Translations under genes and position numbers: made by a program
Source of the DNA: Albirhodobacter sp042466415
GTDB lineage: Bacteria; Pseudomonadota; Alphaproteobacteria; Rhodobacterales; Rhodobacteraceae
NCBI RefSeq assembly: GCF_042466415.1
Contig: NZ_JAXHCH010000002.1
Span: 2,542,001 to 2,606,000, forward strand
Direction: 5' to 3'
Length of the DNA stretch: 64,000 nt
Notes under the pieces: generated by a model
Database searches by the model: none
Told to the model about the DNA's origin: nothing
The model's input: the letters and a program-made list of their open reading frames with translations, nothing else
Shown here: in pieces, positions 1 through 8,608 of the stretch
Layout of the letters: the number at the start of each line of letters is the position of its first letter
How positions within the stretch are numbered: position 1 is the stretch's first letter

Positions 1-1178
1 TTCTAGAGCGCTCGGTCACGGCGGCCAGCTTGGGCGATCCGCGAAACTGGGCAAGTATCCGCGCCCGCCTAGCGCGGCTTGATCTGCGGAACGGTAATGC
101 GCGCCGCGCCTATCGTTTGGCGTCCAACCACCATTTGAACAGTGGTGAGGCCTATGCCGATCTCGAATGGATTTCCGGATATGCGGCGCTGAAGCTAGGG
201 GATGGGCCGACCGCGCTCGGCCATTTCCAGCATCTCGAAACACTCGTTGAAAGCCCGATTTCCTCCGCGCGCGCGGGGTATTGGGAAGGGCGCGCGCTGG
301 AACACATGGGCCGCACGGCGGATGCTCGGGCCGCCTATGCCCGCGCCGCTGCGCATCAGACGGCGTATTACGGGCTTCTCGCAGCTGAAAAGATCGGCGG
401 CACATTGGATCCGACCCTCGCAGGAACAGCGCCGCTTCCCGATTGGAAGGAAGGCACTTTCCGCAGTAGTTCGGTTTTTGAGGCCGCAGTGTTGTTGCAT
501 GATGCGGGCGCGGATGAGTTGGCGCGGCGATTCATCTTGCACCTCTCCGAAAGCTTGGGGGCCCGCGATATCGCAGGCCTTGCGAAGCTCGCGCAGGAGT
601 GGAACGATCCCACGCTTGCCGTTCGCCTTGCAAAGCGTGCCGCAACGGATGGGCTGGTTCTCACCTCCGCCTATTTCCCGCTGACGGGTATCGAGAAAGA
701 CAAACTCTCCGTTCCGCCGGAACTCGCCCTCGCAATCGCGCGGCGTGAGAGTGAATTTGACGCCACCGCAGGCTCGCCCGTGGGCGCGCGCGGGCTCATG
801 CAGTTGATGCCAGGAACCGCGAAGATGATGGCGTCAAAGCTGGGCGTTGAATATGACGTAAACCGCCTGACAAATCCCGATTACAACGCGCAATTGGGGG
901 CTGAATATCTGGCGACGCTGCGCGCGGAGTTCGGCTCTAGTCCGGTTCTCGTTGCGGTTGGTTACAACGCCGGGCCAGGGCGATCGCGGCGGTGGATGGA
1001 GGAGCGTGGCGATCCGCGTGAACCGACTGTCGACATCGTCGATTGGGTCGAGATGATCCCCTTCTCGGAAACACGAAACTACGTGATGCGCGTGGCCGAA
1101 AGCCTTCCCGTTTACCGGATGCGCCTTGGGGCGGAGGCGGGCCCAGTGACGTTCTCACAAGAGCTGCGCGGGCAATGA
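1..1178 (+). CDS. Lytic murein transglycosylase, SLT domain (5' truncated by window edge)
   Basis: The frame is open from base 3 to the stop at 1176-1178, with no convincing start or ribosome site, so the gene begins left of the window. The visible 390 or so residues have a helical repeat-like N-terminal part typical of the soluble lytic transglycosylase superhelix. A C-terminal goose-type lysozyme (SLT) domain starts near base 720. Its catalytic glutamate is in ARRESEF (codon about 747-749), followed by the family motifs GARGLMQLMPGTA and VAVGYNAGPG. The family cleaves the beta-1,4 glycan bond of peptidoglycan in the periplasm, leaving 1,6-anhydro-muramyl ends. The signal peptide would lie outside the window. 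The downstream neighbour is convergent. Confidence 0.93.
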   Translation, partial: LERSVTAASLGDPRNWASIRARLARLDLRNGNARRAYRLASNHHLNSGEAYADLEWISGYAALKLGDGPTALGHFQHLETLVESPISSARAGYWEGRALEHMGRTADARAAYARAAAHQTAYYGLLAAEKIGGTLDPTLAGTAPLPDWKEGTFRSSSVFEAAVLLHDAGADELARRFILHLSESLGARDIAGLAKLAQEWNDPTLAVRLAKRAATDGLVLTSAYFPLTGIEKDKLSVPPELALAIARRESEFDATAGSPVGARGLMQLMPGTAKMMASKLGVEYDVNRLTNPDYNAQLGAEYLATLRAEFGSSPVLVAVGYNAGPGRSRRWMEERGDPREPTVDIVDWVEMIPFSETRNYVMRVAESLPVYRMRLGAEAGPVTFSQELRGQ

Positions 1179-1216
1179 GCGCAGACGCTCATGAGGACGC
1201 GCCACCGCACAGATTG

Positions 1217-2119
1217 TTAGGGTTTTAGGGGCGGGGTTTCATCCTCGTCGCCGGTGGATTTCACACGTGCGCGCCACAGTGTGAAGACACCCGCCCCGAC
1301 AACGACCAAAACACCGATCGCGACGTTCATCTCAATCGTCTCGCCAAAGACCAAGACCCCGAGGAGCGAGGCAAAGACGAGTTGGAGGTAGGCAAACGGT
1401 TGCACAGCCGACGCCTCGGCGACCTCATAGACCCGGATCAACAGATAATGCCCTGCGGAGGCTGTCAGGCAGAGTATGCCCATCAATCCCCAGTCAGAGC
1501 CTGTCATGGGCACCCAATAAGGCAGGCCGATCACGGTGATCACGGCAGCGCTGACCACACCTGTGTAGAAAAACGACACTGATGCGGGGTCGTGTCGCCC
1601 GACATAGCGCGTCATCAAGGAATAGATGGCAAACATCGCCGCCGCCAGCAGCGGGACTAGGGCGTAAGGCGAGAACACATCGAAGCCGGGCCGCAAAACG
1701 ATGAGCACACCGATAAACCCGATGACAATCGCGGTGATCCTACGCCAGCCTACGGCCTCCCCCAGGACTGGCCCCGAGAGTGCGGCGACGAGCAACGGGT
1801 AGCACGCGAAGACAGCATGACTTTCGATCAGGCCCAGATAAACGAAGGACTGGATCATTACGATCACTTCAAGCGCCAAGATCACCGAGCGTAAAATCTG
1901 TGTTTTGGGCCGGTTTGAGCGCATAGCGCGGCGCAGGCCGCCAGTGCTGCGCGCGGCGATAAGAATGACGAAGCCCGCAAAAAACCAAAAGCGCACCAAG
2001 ATCGCCATGTAGACATTGTAAGTATCCGCGAGATGACGCGAGATCCCGTCTTGGAGGGCGAAGATGATCGTCACCGCGACCATCATCCAAATGCCTTTTC
2101 GGTTATCTTGCTCAGCCAT
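1217..2119 (-). CDS. EamA/DMT-family membrane transporter
   Basis: This is a 300-residue protein made almost entirely of hydrophobic segments, about ten, arranged as two EamA repeats. That is the usual layout and length of the drug/metabolite transporter superfamily. The N-terminus runs GIWMMVAVTIIFALQDGISR and the second half contains GVLVFGETIEMNVAIG, a typical EamA end-of-repeat pattern. The start codon overlaps the last eight bases of mnmD upstream, so the two are probably cotranscribed. The substrate cannot be read from the sequence; amino acids or other small metabolites are usual for the family. Confidence 0.88.
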   Translation of the reverse strand: MAEQDNRKGIWMMVAVTIIFALQDGISRHLADTYNVYMAILVRFWFFAGFVILIAARSTGGLRRAMRSNRPKTQILRSVILALEVIVMIQSFVYLGLIESHAVFACYPLLVAALSGPVLGEAVGWRRITAIVIGFIGVLIVLRPGFDVFSPYALVPLLAAAMFAIYSLMTRYVGRHDPASVSFFYTGVVSAAVITVIGLPYWVPMTGSDWGLMGILCLTASAGHYLLIRVYEVAEASAVQPFAYLQLVFASLLGVLVFGETIEMNVAIGVLVVVGAGVFTLWRARVKSTGDEDETPPLKP

Positions 2120-2792
2120 GTGAAATATCCGTCGTCAAAAGGTGGCCGCGTGTCATATGGCGTTTGCGGCCATGACCGGCAATCCGCTCGACATGGAAGC
2201 CCGCGTCTTGCAGGCCGCGGCGCACAAAACCGGCTGCGGTGTAGGTCGCGAATGTGCCGTCTTGCGCGGTGTGCGCACCGACGGCCGCGAGAATGTCTTC
2301 ATTCCAAAGCTCGGGGTTTTTGGCGGGCGAAAACCCGTCCAAAAACCATGCATCGGCCTTCTCGCTCCATTGTGGCAAGGTCTCGCGAGCATCGCCGACG
2401 ATAATCTCCACCGCCACAGGGCCCACGTCAAAGCGCCGCGCGCCGCGGGCCCATGCATCAAGAAACGGGTCAGCCACCGCGCGCGCTTGAGGAAAATGAT
2501 CCAACGCGCGGGCGATTTCCGCGGCCTCCAGGGGATAAGCTTCAAACGAGGTGAACCGGATTGGAGCATCGGCGATCATCGCCGTCGCGAGCATGTTGAG
2601 CCCCGTGCCGAAGCCTAGCTCTGCAATGTGGAACCCGTTGCGTAGGCGGGCAGGCAAATCATTGCCTGCGAGAAACACATGTCGCGTTTCTGCCAGCCCG
2701 TCATTGAGGCTGAAATACGGATCATCGAAACGGTTTGAAACGGGGATAACCCCATCGCGCCACGTGAGCGTGCTCTGGTCTTGGTCGTGCAT
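2112..2792 (-). CDS. mnmD: tRNA 5-methylaminomethyl-2-thiouridine methyltransferase (MnmD-type, single domain)
   Basis: The 226-residue product begins MHDQDQ. An in-frame reading continues upstream, but this start leaves a 45-base gap to the divergent oxidoreductase and fits the domain boundary. The SAM-binding region shows IAELGFGTGLNML, and the family signature WFLDGFSPAKNPELW is intact. The enzyme methylates nm5U to mnm5U at tRNA position 34, which tunes wobble decoding. In gammaproteobacteria this domain is fused to a FAD oxidoreductase in MnmC. Here the oxidoreductase is a separate gene read the other way, 45 bases upstream. The EamA transporter follows with an eight-base overlap. Confidence 0.9.
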   Translation of the reverse strand: MHDQDQSTLTWRDGVIPVSNRFDDPYFSLNDGLAETRHVFLAGNDLPARLRNGFHIAELGFGTGLNMLATAMIADAPIRFTSFEAYPLEAAEIARALDHFPQARAVADPFLDAWARGARRFDVGPVAVEIIVGDARETLPQWSEKADAWFLDGFSPAKNPELWNEDILAAVGAHTAQDGTFATYTAAGFVRRGLQDAGFHVERIAGHGRKRHMTRGHLLTTDISHG

Positions 2793-2837
2793 CTGGTCTA
2801 CCCCTGAATCGGCGCACCATGGCGAAGGGCAAGGATA

Positions 2838-3920
2838 ATGACAATCGCAAACCGGATCAAACCTGCGGCAAGGCAAGAGATCACCGTACGGGGAGCGGGG
2901 GTGTTTGGCTTGGCGATCGGGTTTGAATGCGCGCGGCGGGGCGCCAAGGTGCGAGTGATCGAGACGACGCGTATTGGTGCGGGATCGTCCGGCGGGCATG
3001 TGGGCGCGCTCGCGCCGCATGTTCCGGAGAACTGGAACCCTAAAAAAGCATTCCAACTCGAAAGCCTGTTGATGGCGCAGGCGTTTTGGGACTCCGTGCG
3101 CGATATTGGTGGCGGTGATGCGGGGTACGGCCGCGTCGGTAGGGTGCAGCCCCTCAAGGATGAAGCGGCGATTGAACTTGCCCGGGCGCGCGGAGAAAGT
3201 GCGAAGGCTTTGTGGCAGGATCACGCGGTCTGGGAAATCCGCGAGGCGCGAGAGTTCGGCGCGTTTACCCCCCCGAGTGCGACGGGCCTTGTGATTTTCG
3301 ATACGCTCTCGGCGCGGGCCGCGCCGCGCGCCGCGGCTCAGGCATTGGCGTTGGGCATTTGTGCTTTGGGCGGGGAAGTTCTGATCGGTGATCATGCGGA
3401 TCGCGGCACGGTCATCCACGCCACAGGGGCGGCGGGCCTCGACGATCTAACCCAAGCCTTTGGCAAGACGGTCGGGCAGGGGATTAAGGGCCAGTCCGCT
3501 CTCCTTGATGGGCGCGCCATAGCCGGTTTGCGGGATGCCCCGCAAGTTTATACCGGCAGCTTGCATATCATTGCCCACGCAGACGGCACGATCGCCATCG
3601 GCTCCACGACCGAACGTGAGTTTGAGGATGCGAACAGCACCGACGAGAGCTTGGAGACATTGATCGAGACGGCGCGTGTGCTTTGCCCTGCGATTGCGGA
3701 TGCGCCCGTCATTGACCGTTGGGCAGGTGCGCGTCCGAGGGCGAAGACACGAGCGCCGATGCTGGGTGCTTGGCCTGATCGCGCAGGGCATTTCATCGCG
3801 AATGGTGGGTTCAAAATCGGGTTCGGGATGGCGCCGAAAATTGCGCAGGTCATGGCCGATCTGGTGCTCGACGGGGTAGATCAAATTCCCGAAGGGTTCC
3901 GCGTAACCGATAACCTCTAG
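2838..3920 (+). CDS. FAD-dependent oxidoreductase, probable stand-alone MnmC C-terminal domain
   Basis: The 360-residue protein has an N-terminal Rossmann dinucleotide site (VRGAGVFGLAIGFECARRG, residues about 18-36). It belongs to the DadA/glycine-oxidase fold: GAGSSGGHVGALAPHVPENW resembles the MnmC oxidoreductase signature, and the C-terminal NGGFKIGFGMAPKIAQ is the usual FAD-closing loop. In MnmC this domain removes the carboxymethyl group from cmnm5U34 of tRNA. Being divergent from mnmD across 45 bases strongly suggests the same role here. A small-amine oxidase of the DAO family is the alternative. A purine-rich AAGG stretch precedes the ATG. The 3' end lies only 10 bases from the convergent moaE. 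Confidence 0.78.
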   Translation: MTIANRIKPAARQEITVRGAGVFGLAIGFECARRGAKVRVIETTRIGAGSSGGHVGALAPHVPENWNPKKAFQLESLLMAQAFWDSVRDIGGGDAGYGRVGRVQPLKDEAAIELARARGESAKALWQDHAVWEIREAREFGAFTPPSATGLVIFDTLSARAAPRAAAQALALGICALGGEVLIGDHADRGTVIHATGAAGLDDLTQAFGKTVGQGIKGQSALLDGRAIAGLRDAPQVYTGSLHIIAHADGTIAIGSTTEREFEDANSTDESLETLIETARVLCPAIADAPVIDRWAGARPRAKTRAPMLGAWPDRAGHFIANGGFKIGFGMAPKIAQVMADLVLDGVDQIPEGFRVTDNL

Positions 3921-3930
3921 GGGCGGCATC

Positions 3931-4368
3931 TCACCAACGCTTTAGCGCATCCTCATCGGCGGCTTTCGCCTCGACCCATGACGCGCCATCGGGCCCGATT
4001 TCGCGCTTCCAAAACGGAGCGCGCGATTTGAGGTAATCCATCAAAAACTCGGCAGCCTCAAACGCGGCGACACGGTGGCGCGCAGCTGTGGCGACCATCA
4101 TGATCTGCGCCCCGACATCCAAGCGCCCGAACCTGTGGATCACCACCACATCGACCAGATCCCAGCGCGCACAGGCTTCCTCTACGATTGATGTGATCGC
4201 GCGGGTTGTCATCGCGGGATAATGTTCGATTTCCAACGCGAGCATTTCGCCGCTGTCATCCCGCACAATGCCAGTGAAACTCACGACAGCGCCTGCGGGG
4301 GCGGCGCCAATCTCGGCGAGTTCGGACCCGACATCGAACGCTTCGGGCTGGATCGAGACCTTGATCAT
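3931..4368 (-). CDS. moaE: Molybdopterin synthase catalytic (large) subunit
   Basis: The 145-residue product matches the MoaE family in length and motifs: GAVVSFTGIVRD near the N-terminus, IEHYPAMTTRAI, VVVIHRFGRLDVG, then RHRVAAFEAAEFLMDYLKSRAPFWKRE carrying the conserved lysines near the active site. With MoaD it converts cyclic pyranopterin monophosphate to molybdopterin by adding two sulfurs. Its ATG overlaps the moaD stop in an ATGA junction, so the two subunits are translationally coupled. The pathway serves molybdoenzymes such as the formate dehydrogenase encoded about 8 kb away. Confidence 0.95.
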   Translation of the reverse strand: MIKVSIQPEAFDVGSELAEIGAAPAGAVVSFTGIVRDDSGEMLALEIEHYPAMTTRAITSIVEEACARWDLVDVVVIHRFGRLDVGAQIMMVATAARHRVAAFEAAEFLMDYLKSRAPFWKREIGPDGASWVEAKAADEDALKRW

Positions 4369-4625
4369 CCGCCTGTCATTGGCGGGAAGAAAGCGACTTC
4401 ACGCACGCCCGCTAGAGATGTGTTAAAGTCGGAGAGCTCTTGATCCAACGCGACGCGCAACGCGCGAATATCCGCGAAGGCGGCCTCATAGCGGGGTTCG
4501 CGCGCGCGGAGTTCCGCGATCAGGCCTTCGGGCGTTGTGGCGGCGGTTTCTACTTCCTCGCGCGCTTTCCCGATGCGCTCACGCACCCAAGCAAAATAGA
4601 CGACAGTGATTTTTTGCGCGCTCAT
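4365..4625 (-). CDS. moaD: Molybdopterin synthase sulfur-carrier (small) subunit
   Basis: The 86-residue ubiquitin-fold protein starts MSAQKITVVYFAWVRERIG. An upstream in-frame ATG at 4670 exists, but it would give an unlikely extension inside pgsA. It ends in the obligatory Gly-Gly tail (PPMTGG), which is adenylated and thiocarboxylated to donate sulfur to MoaE. The start overlaps the pgsA stop (ATGA), and its own stop overlaps the moaE start, which gives a pgsA-moaD-moaE operon. Confidence 0.94.
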   Translation of the reverse strand: MSAQKITVVYFAWVRERIGKAREEVETAATTPEGLIAELRAREPRYEAAFADIRALRVALDQELSDFNTSLAGVREVAFFPPMTGG

Positions 4626-5245
4626 TTCGGCCCGCGCAAGAAAGGCAGCGCCTTGCGGAAATAATCCCACCCTGTCACGGCTGTAAGCACGGCCGCGATC
4701 CAGATAATCGCAAGCCCGGCATGGGTTGCCAGATCCGCAACCGATGCCCCATGTGGCAGATCACCCTCACCTACCAGCGGCGCGCGGCCACGTTCGAGAT
4801 AGGTCAGGCCAGTGCCAAGGAACAAAATCGAGATTGCGACCATCTGCGCGGTCGTTTTCCACTTTGCGAGTTTGGTCACTTTGAGCTTGCCCGCATCCGC
4901 GCCAAGGAACTCACGCAGGCCAGATACGAAGACTTCGCGGAAGAGAATTACGGTGACCGGCAGGATCAACCATGGGTTCATCCCCGAATAGCCCGTGATG
5001 ATCACCAAGGCGATTACCACCATCGCTTTATCCGCAATCGGGTCCATCATGGCGCCAAACTTGCTCTCTTGATGCCATAGGCGGGCAAGATAGCCATCAA
5101 ACCAGTCAGTTACTGCGGCGGATACGAACAGCGCGAGCGCAAACCAATCGGCCAGCGGTCGGGCGAAATACAAAAACATCACTGCGACGCCGGGGGCGGC
5201 GAGTAGGCGCAGGACGGTGAGTATATTTGGCAAATTCCATGTCAT
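4622..5245 (-). CDS. pgsA: CDP-diacylglycerol-glycerol-3-phosphate 3-phosphatidyltransferase
   Basis: The 207-residue integral membrane enzyme catalyses the committed step of phosphatidylglycerol and cardiolipin synthesis at the inner membrane. The CDP-alcohol phosphotransferase signature is complete: D-W-F-D-G-Y-L-A-R, eight residues, then G-A-M-M-D-P-I-A-D-K. It starts with the typical MTWNLPNILTVLRL. Linkage to uvrC and moaDE is a frequent alphaproteobacterial arrangement. Here an aldo/keto reductase is inserted between uvrC and pgsA, and about 156 bases with two hairpins separate it from pgsA. Confidence 0.95.
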   Translation of the reverse strand: MTWNLPNILTVLRLLAAPGVAVMFLYFARPLADWFALALFVSAAVTDWFDGYLARLWHQESKFGAMMDPIADKAMVVIALVIITGYSGMNPWLILPVTVILFREVFVSGLREFLGADAGKLKVTKLAKWKTTAQMVAISILFLGTGLTYLERGRAPLVGEGDLPHGASVADLATHAGLAIIWIAAVLTAVTGWDYFRKALPFLRGPK

Positions 5246-5314
5246 GAGCGCACCCTAGCCCCGCAATCGCGAGAGGGAAAGATAGGGAATGGCCCTTCGA
5301 TCAGGATATAGCAT

Positions 5315-5382
5315 CTCTGCCACGTTGCAGAGGGCTGCAATCGCGCGGGAAAGCTGCGCGCGGCGTGAAAATCCGCGCGCAG
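5315..5382 (-). terminator. Two hairpins between aldo/keto reductase and pgsA, possible terminator
   Basis: In the 156-base gap, CTGCGCGCGG at 5354-5363 pairs perfectly with CCGCGCGCAG at 5373-5382 around a nine-base loop. A second stem, CTCTGC at 5315-5320 with GCAGAG at 5327-5332, lies farther along the minus-strand direction. Neither is followed by a strong T run, so intrinsic termination is uncertain. They may attenuate read-through from uvrC and the reductase into pgsA. Confidence 0.4.
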
Positions 5383-5401
5383 GGCCCGATTCATGCGGGG
5401 A

Positions 5402-6229
5402 TCACATCATCGCGAAGGTCGCTGGATCGGGCCCAATACGCCCATCTGTGCGGTCCAGCCCCTTGATCGCTGTCAGGTCCGAGTCGGTTAGCGCGAAATC
5501 GAACACAGCCGCATTCTCGAGGATACGCGAAGGGGTGACGGATTTCGGAATCACGACATGCCCCTGTTCGATGTGCCAACGCAGGATGATCTGCGCGGGT
5601 GTGCGCTGATGTTGCGCGGCGATGTTCGCGATGGTCGGGTCTTGCAGCATCTTGCCCTGGCCGAGCGGGCTCCAAGCTTGGCTCAGGATCCCGCGCTTCG
5701 TATTGGCTGCGATAAGGTCCGCCTGCTGGAAGGCCGGATGGATTTCAATCTGGTTAATTGCCGGGGTGACGCCGGTCGCGTCAATCAGTTCATCCAGATC
5801 GCTCTCGCGGAAATTGCAGACCCCGATGGACCGCGCGCGACCTTGTTTTTGCAGCGCGATCAGCGCCTTCCACGTTTCGGTTGCCAATCCTTGCTCAGGC
5901 ACGGGCCAATGAATGAGGAACAGGTCAACAACATCCATCTTGAGGCGCTCTAGGCTGGCGTCAAAGGCGCGCAATGTGGCCTCATACCCCTGATCGTTAT
6001 TCCAGACCTTTGTGGTGACAAACATCTCGTCGCGTTCAACGCCGCAGGCGCGGATTGCCTCGCCGACGCCTGCCTCGTTGTCGTAGCGACGTGCAGTATC
6101 GATTTGACGATAGCCGGCCTGCGCCGCCGTTTTGATGGCGCCCAACACTTCCGCATCGCTGGCTTGCCAGACGCCCAGCCCAAGCTGAGGGATCATCTTG
6201 CCATCGTTCATTTTCAGCATCGGTATCAT
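5402..6229 (-). CDS. Aldo/keto reductase (2,5-diketo-gluconate reductase-like)
   Basis: The 275-residue (alpha/beta)8 NADPH-dependent reductase carries the AKR catalytic tetrad: Asp and Tyr in IDTARRYDNEAGVG, Lys in FVTTKVWNND, and His in LFLIHWPVP. The pattern resembles the AKR5 group of bacterial diketogluconate/aldehyde reductases. The C-terminal cofactor segment VIPKSVTPSRILEN is present. It lies three bases downstream of uvrC on the same strand, so it is probably cotranscribed. The physiological substrate cannot be inferred; detoxification of reactive aldehydes is a common role. Confidence 0.9.
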   Translation of the reverse strand: MIPMLKMNDGKMIPQLGLGVWQASDAEVLGAIKTAAQAGYRQIDTARRYDNEAGVGEAIRACGVERDEMFVTTKVWNNDQGYEATLRAFDASLERLKMDVVDLFLIHWPVPEQGLATETWKALIALQKQGRARSIGVCNFRESDLDELIDATGVTPAINQIEIHPAFQQADLIAANTKRGILSQAWSPLGQGKMLQDPTIANIAAQHQRTPAQIILRWHIEQGHVVIPKSVTPSRILENAAVFDFALTDSDLTAIKGLDRTDGRIGPDPATFAMM

Positions 6230-6232
6230 TCG

Positions 6233-8182
6233 TTATCCCTTCGGATTGAAGTGGTCGAAAATAACTTGCGCAATCGCGGCGGAGATACCGGGCACGAGCT
6301 GTAGATCTGGCAGTGCTGCGCGCGACACCGCTTTCGCGGAGCCAAAATGCATCAAAAGCGCGCGTTTGCGCGTGGCTCCGACGCCCGCAATTTCGTCGAG
6401 CGGGTTTGCCATCACCGCCTTCGCACGCTTCGCGCGGTGCGCGCCAATCGCCCAGCGATGCGCCTCATCACGCAAACGCTGAATGTAATAGAGAACAGGG
6501 TCGTTCATCCGCAGGGCAAAGGGGCGCTTGCCGATGCGGTGGAATTCCTCTTTGCCGTGGTCGCGATCAACGCCCTTGGCAACACCGATCATCGCGATAT
6601 CCTCCACGCCCATCTCAACCATGATGTCGTGCACGGCGGAAACTTGTCCCGCGCCGCCGTCGATCAGTAGGAGATCGGGCCAGGCCGGTGTCTCGCGACC
6701 GGGATCGTCTTTGAGCAATCGGGCAAACCGACGCGAAAGAACCTCTTTCATCATCCCGAAATCGTCACCGGGGGTGAGATCTTTCCCCTCAATATTATAC
6801 TTGCGGTATTGATTGCGGATAAACCCTTCCGGCCCCGCCACAACCATCCCACCCACGGCATGGGCGCCTTGAATATGCGAGTTATCGTAGATCTCGATCC
6901 GTTTCGGCGGGGCTTCGAGATCGAAGGCAAGCGCTAAACCGTCCAGAAGCTTGGTCTGCGCGGCGGATTCCGACATCTTCCGTCCAAGACTTTCGCGGGC
7001 ATTGCGCGCCGCATTTTCCATGATCTCGGCCTTTTCGCCCCGCTGCGGGACTGTCAACGTGACCTTCTTGCCCGCGCGTTTGGAGAGCAGGTCTATCATG
7101 AGATCCTCATCCTCGATCGGGTGCGAAATCATCACCAAAGGCGGCGGCGGCTTGTCATCGTAGAACTGTCCGAGGAAGGCCTCTAACACCTCCGCCTCCT
7201 CCGCGCCGGAGCCCGTTTTCGGATAGAAGTCGCGGTTGCCCCAAGATTGGTGCGCGCGAATGAAGAACACCTGCACGCAGGCAATCCCGCCATCCATATG
7301 TACGGCGATCACGTCGGCTTCGGCCACGCTGCGAGGATTGATGCCTTGCGCGCCCTGAACATTGGTCAGGGCTTGGATGCGGTCGCGTAGCGCTGCGGCG
7401 CGCTCGAACTCCATATCATCGGAGGCGGCTTGCATTTGTGCGGCGAGCTCGGCTTGGATCTTGGTGCTTTTCCCCTGCAAGAACCGTTCGGCATCCGACA
7501 CGAGGCCGCTGTAGTCTTCCGCCGACACCTTCCCGACGCAGGGGCCTGAACATCGCTTGATTTGATACAGCAGACAGGGGCGCGTGCGCGACGAGAACAT
7601 CGCATCCGTGCAGTTGCGCAACAAGAACACGCGCTGAAGTTGCGAGAGCGTCCGGTTCACGGCGGTTCCGGAGGCAAAGGGCCCGAAATAGGTGCCCTTT
7701 TCGCGCCGCGCCCCGCGATGTTTCTTGATCTGCGGAAACTCGGTTGTCTTCGAAATCAAAATATTGGGGAAACTCTTATCGTCACGCAGCAAGACGTTAT
7801 AGCGCGGCTTGAGCTGTTTGATCAGGTTTTGCTCTAACAGCAGCGCTTCGGTTTCGGTGCGCGTCGTGAGAAACATCATCGCAGAGGTTTCGGAGATCAT
7901 CCGTTGAATCCGCGCCGAATGTCCTGTCGGGCGCGCGTAATTCGAGACCCGGTTCTTCAGGTTGCGGGCTTTGCCAACATAGAGAACCTCATTCGCGGCA
8001 TTGAGCATCCGGTAAACGCCCGGCGACCCGTCGAGCCGTTTGAGATAGTCCGCGATCAATTTGTGGCCGGTGATCCCGATGTGACGGATATTCCCTTCCT
8101 CGGCCAGCGGGTCGATCTGCGATGGAATGTCGTGCGGATCAAAACCCATATCGGGCGGGGGGGGCTGGGTCGGGTCACTCAT
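6233..8182 (-). CDS. uvrC: Excinuclease ABC subunit C
   Basis: The 649-residue protein follows the UvrC layout: a GIY-YIG-type 3' incision nuclease near residues 50-130 ([28 protein letters not shown]), a cysteine cluster ([21 protein letters not shown]), a UVR motif, the RNase H-like 5' incision domain ([30 protein letters not shown]), and a C-terminal helix-hairpin-helix ([18 protein letters not shown]). It makes the dual cuts around UvrB-bound lesions. A 426-base gap with AT-rich DNA and a DnaA-like box precedes it, and the aldo/keto reductase follows three bases after its stop. Confidence 0.97.
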   Translation of the reverse strand: MSDPTQPPPPDMGFDPHDIPSQIDPLAEEGNIRHIGITGHKLIADYLKRLDGSPGVYRMLNAANEVLYVGKARNLKNRVSNYARPTGHSARIQRMISETSAMMFLTTRTETEALLLEQNLIKQLKPRYNVLLRDDKSFPNILISKTTEFPQIKKHRGARREKGTYFGPFASGTAVNRTLSQLQRVFLLRNCTDAMFSSRTRPCLLYQIKRCSGPCVGKVSAEDYSGLVSDAERFLQGKSTKIQAELAAQMQAASDDMEFERAAALRDRIQALTNVQGAQGINPRSVAEADVIAVHMDGGIACVQVFFIRAHQSWGNRDFYPKTGSGAEEAEVLEAFLGQFYDDKPPPPLVMISHPIEDEDLMIDLLSKRAGKKVTLTVPQRGEKAEIMENAARNARESLGRKMSESAAQTKLLDGLALAFDLEAPPKRIEIYDNSHIQGAHAVGGMVVAGPEGFIRNQYRKYNIEGKDLTPGDDFGMMKEVLSRRFARLLKDDPGRETPAWPDLLLIDGGAGQVSAVHDIMVEMGVEDIAMIGVAKGVDRDHGKEEFHRIGKRPFALRMNDPVLYYIQRLRDEAHRWAIGAHRAKRAKAVMANPLDEIAGVGATRKRALLMHFGSAKAVSRAALPDLQLVPGISAAIAQVIFDHFNPKG

Positions 8183-8608
8183 TGCGCGAGTCTTTCTGCG
8201 GATCGTTTCTAGGTCTCGTTTCGGAGAATCGGTGCATAGCGGTCGCCCCCTCGATTTGGTCTTTCAAGCCGGAGTTTCAAGTGACGCAGGGGCAGTCATG
8301 CAGCGCGGGGCGATTCTGCCCTGCGCTGCAATCTTACGGCTAGGGGATCAAGTGAAAAGGTGTCCACGGAAACTGTGGATAAGTCTGTGTGGAAGTTTTC
8401 TGAACCATCGGATTTCCGTTGATTCAAAGGGGTTTCAAGGGGTTGCCTATTTTTTAGGCTAATTTGCAAGCCATTGAAATTATTGTATAATTATTTACAA
8501 TCTTGGCAAACCCCTGAAATGGTTAGCGAATTCTTAACGGATATGTGACAGGCTCGTGATGAGTGGACAACTCGGTTCAACCACTAAGAGAAGCCGGTCC
8601 GCGCCGTT
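8183..8608. promoter_or_regulatory. 426-base intergenic region with DnaA-type box and AT-rich core
   Basis: No credible gene is present. TGTGGATAA at 8374-8382 is an exact reverse DnaA box (TTATCCACA). AGTGGACAA at 8562-8570 is a weaker relative, differing at the last position and one internal position. Between them lies a strongly AT-rich tract (about 8440-8545). It contains a small stem (GCCTA 8445-8449 with TAGGC 8455-8459) and a plus-strand promoter-like pair TTGCAA (8464-8469), 16 bases, TATAAT (8486-8491). TTAG-N7-TTAAC at 8523-8538 is one base from the alphaproteobacterial CtrA site. It separates two minus-strand genes and must also hold the uvrC promoter. Confidence 0.45.

Noticed and set aside
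8464..8491. Plus-strand promoter TTGCAA-16-TATAAT as evidence of a hidden gene
   Set aside because: No plus-strand gene follows it; both neighbours are on the minus strand. In AT-rich DNA such a match can arise by chance.
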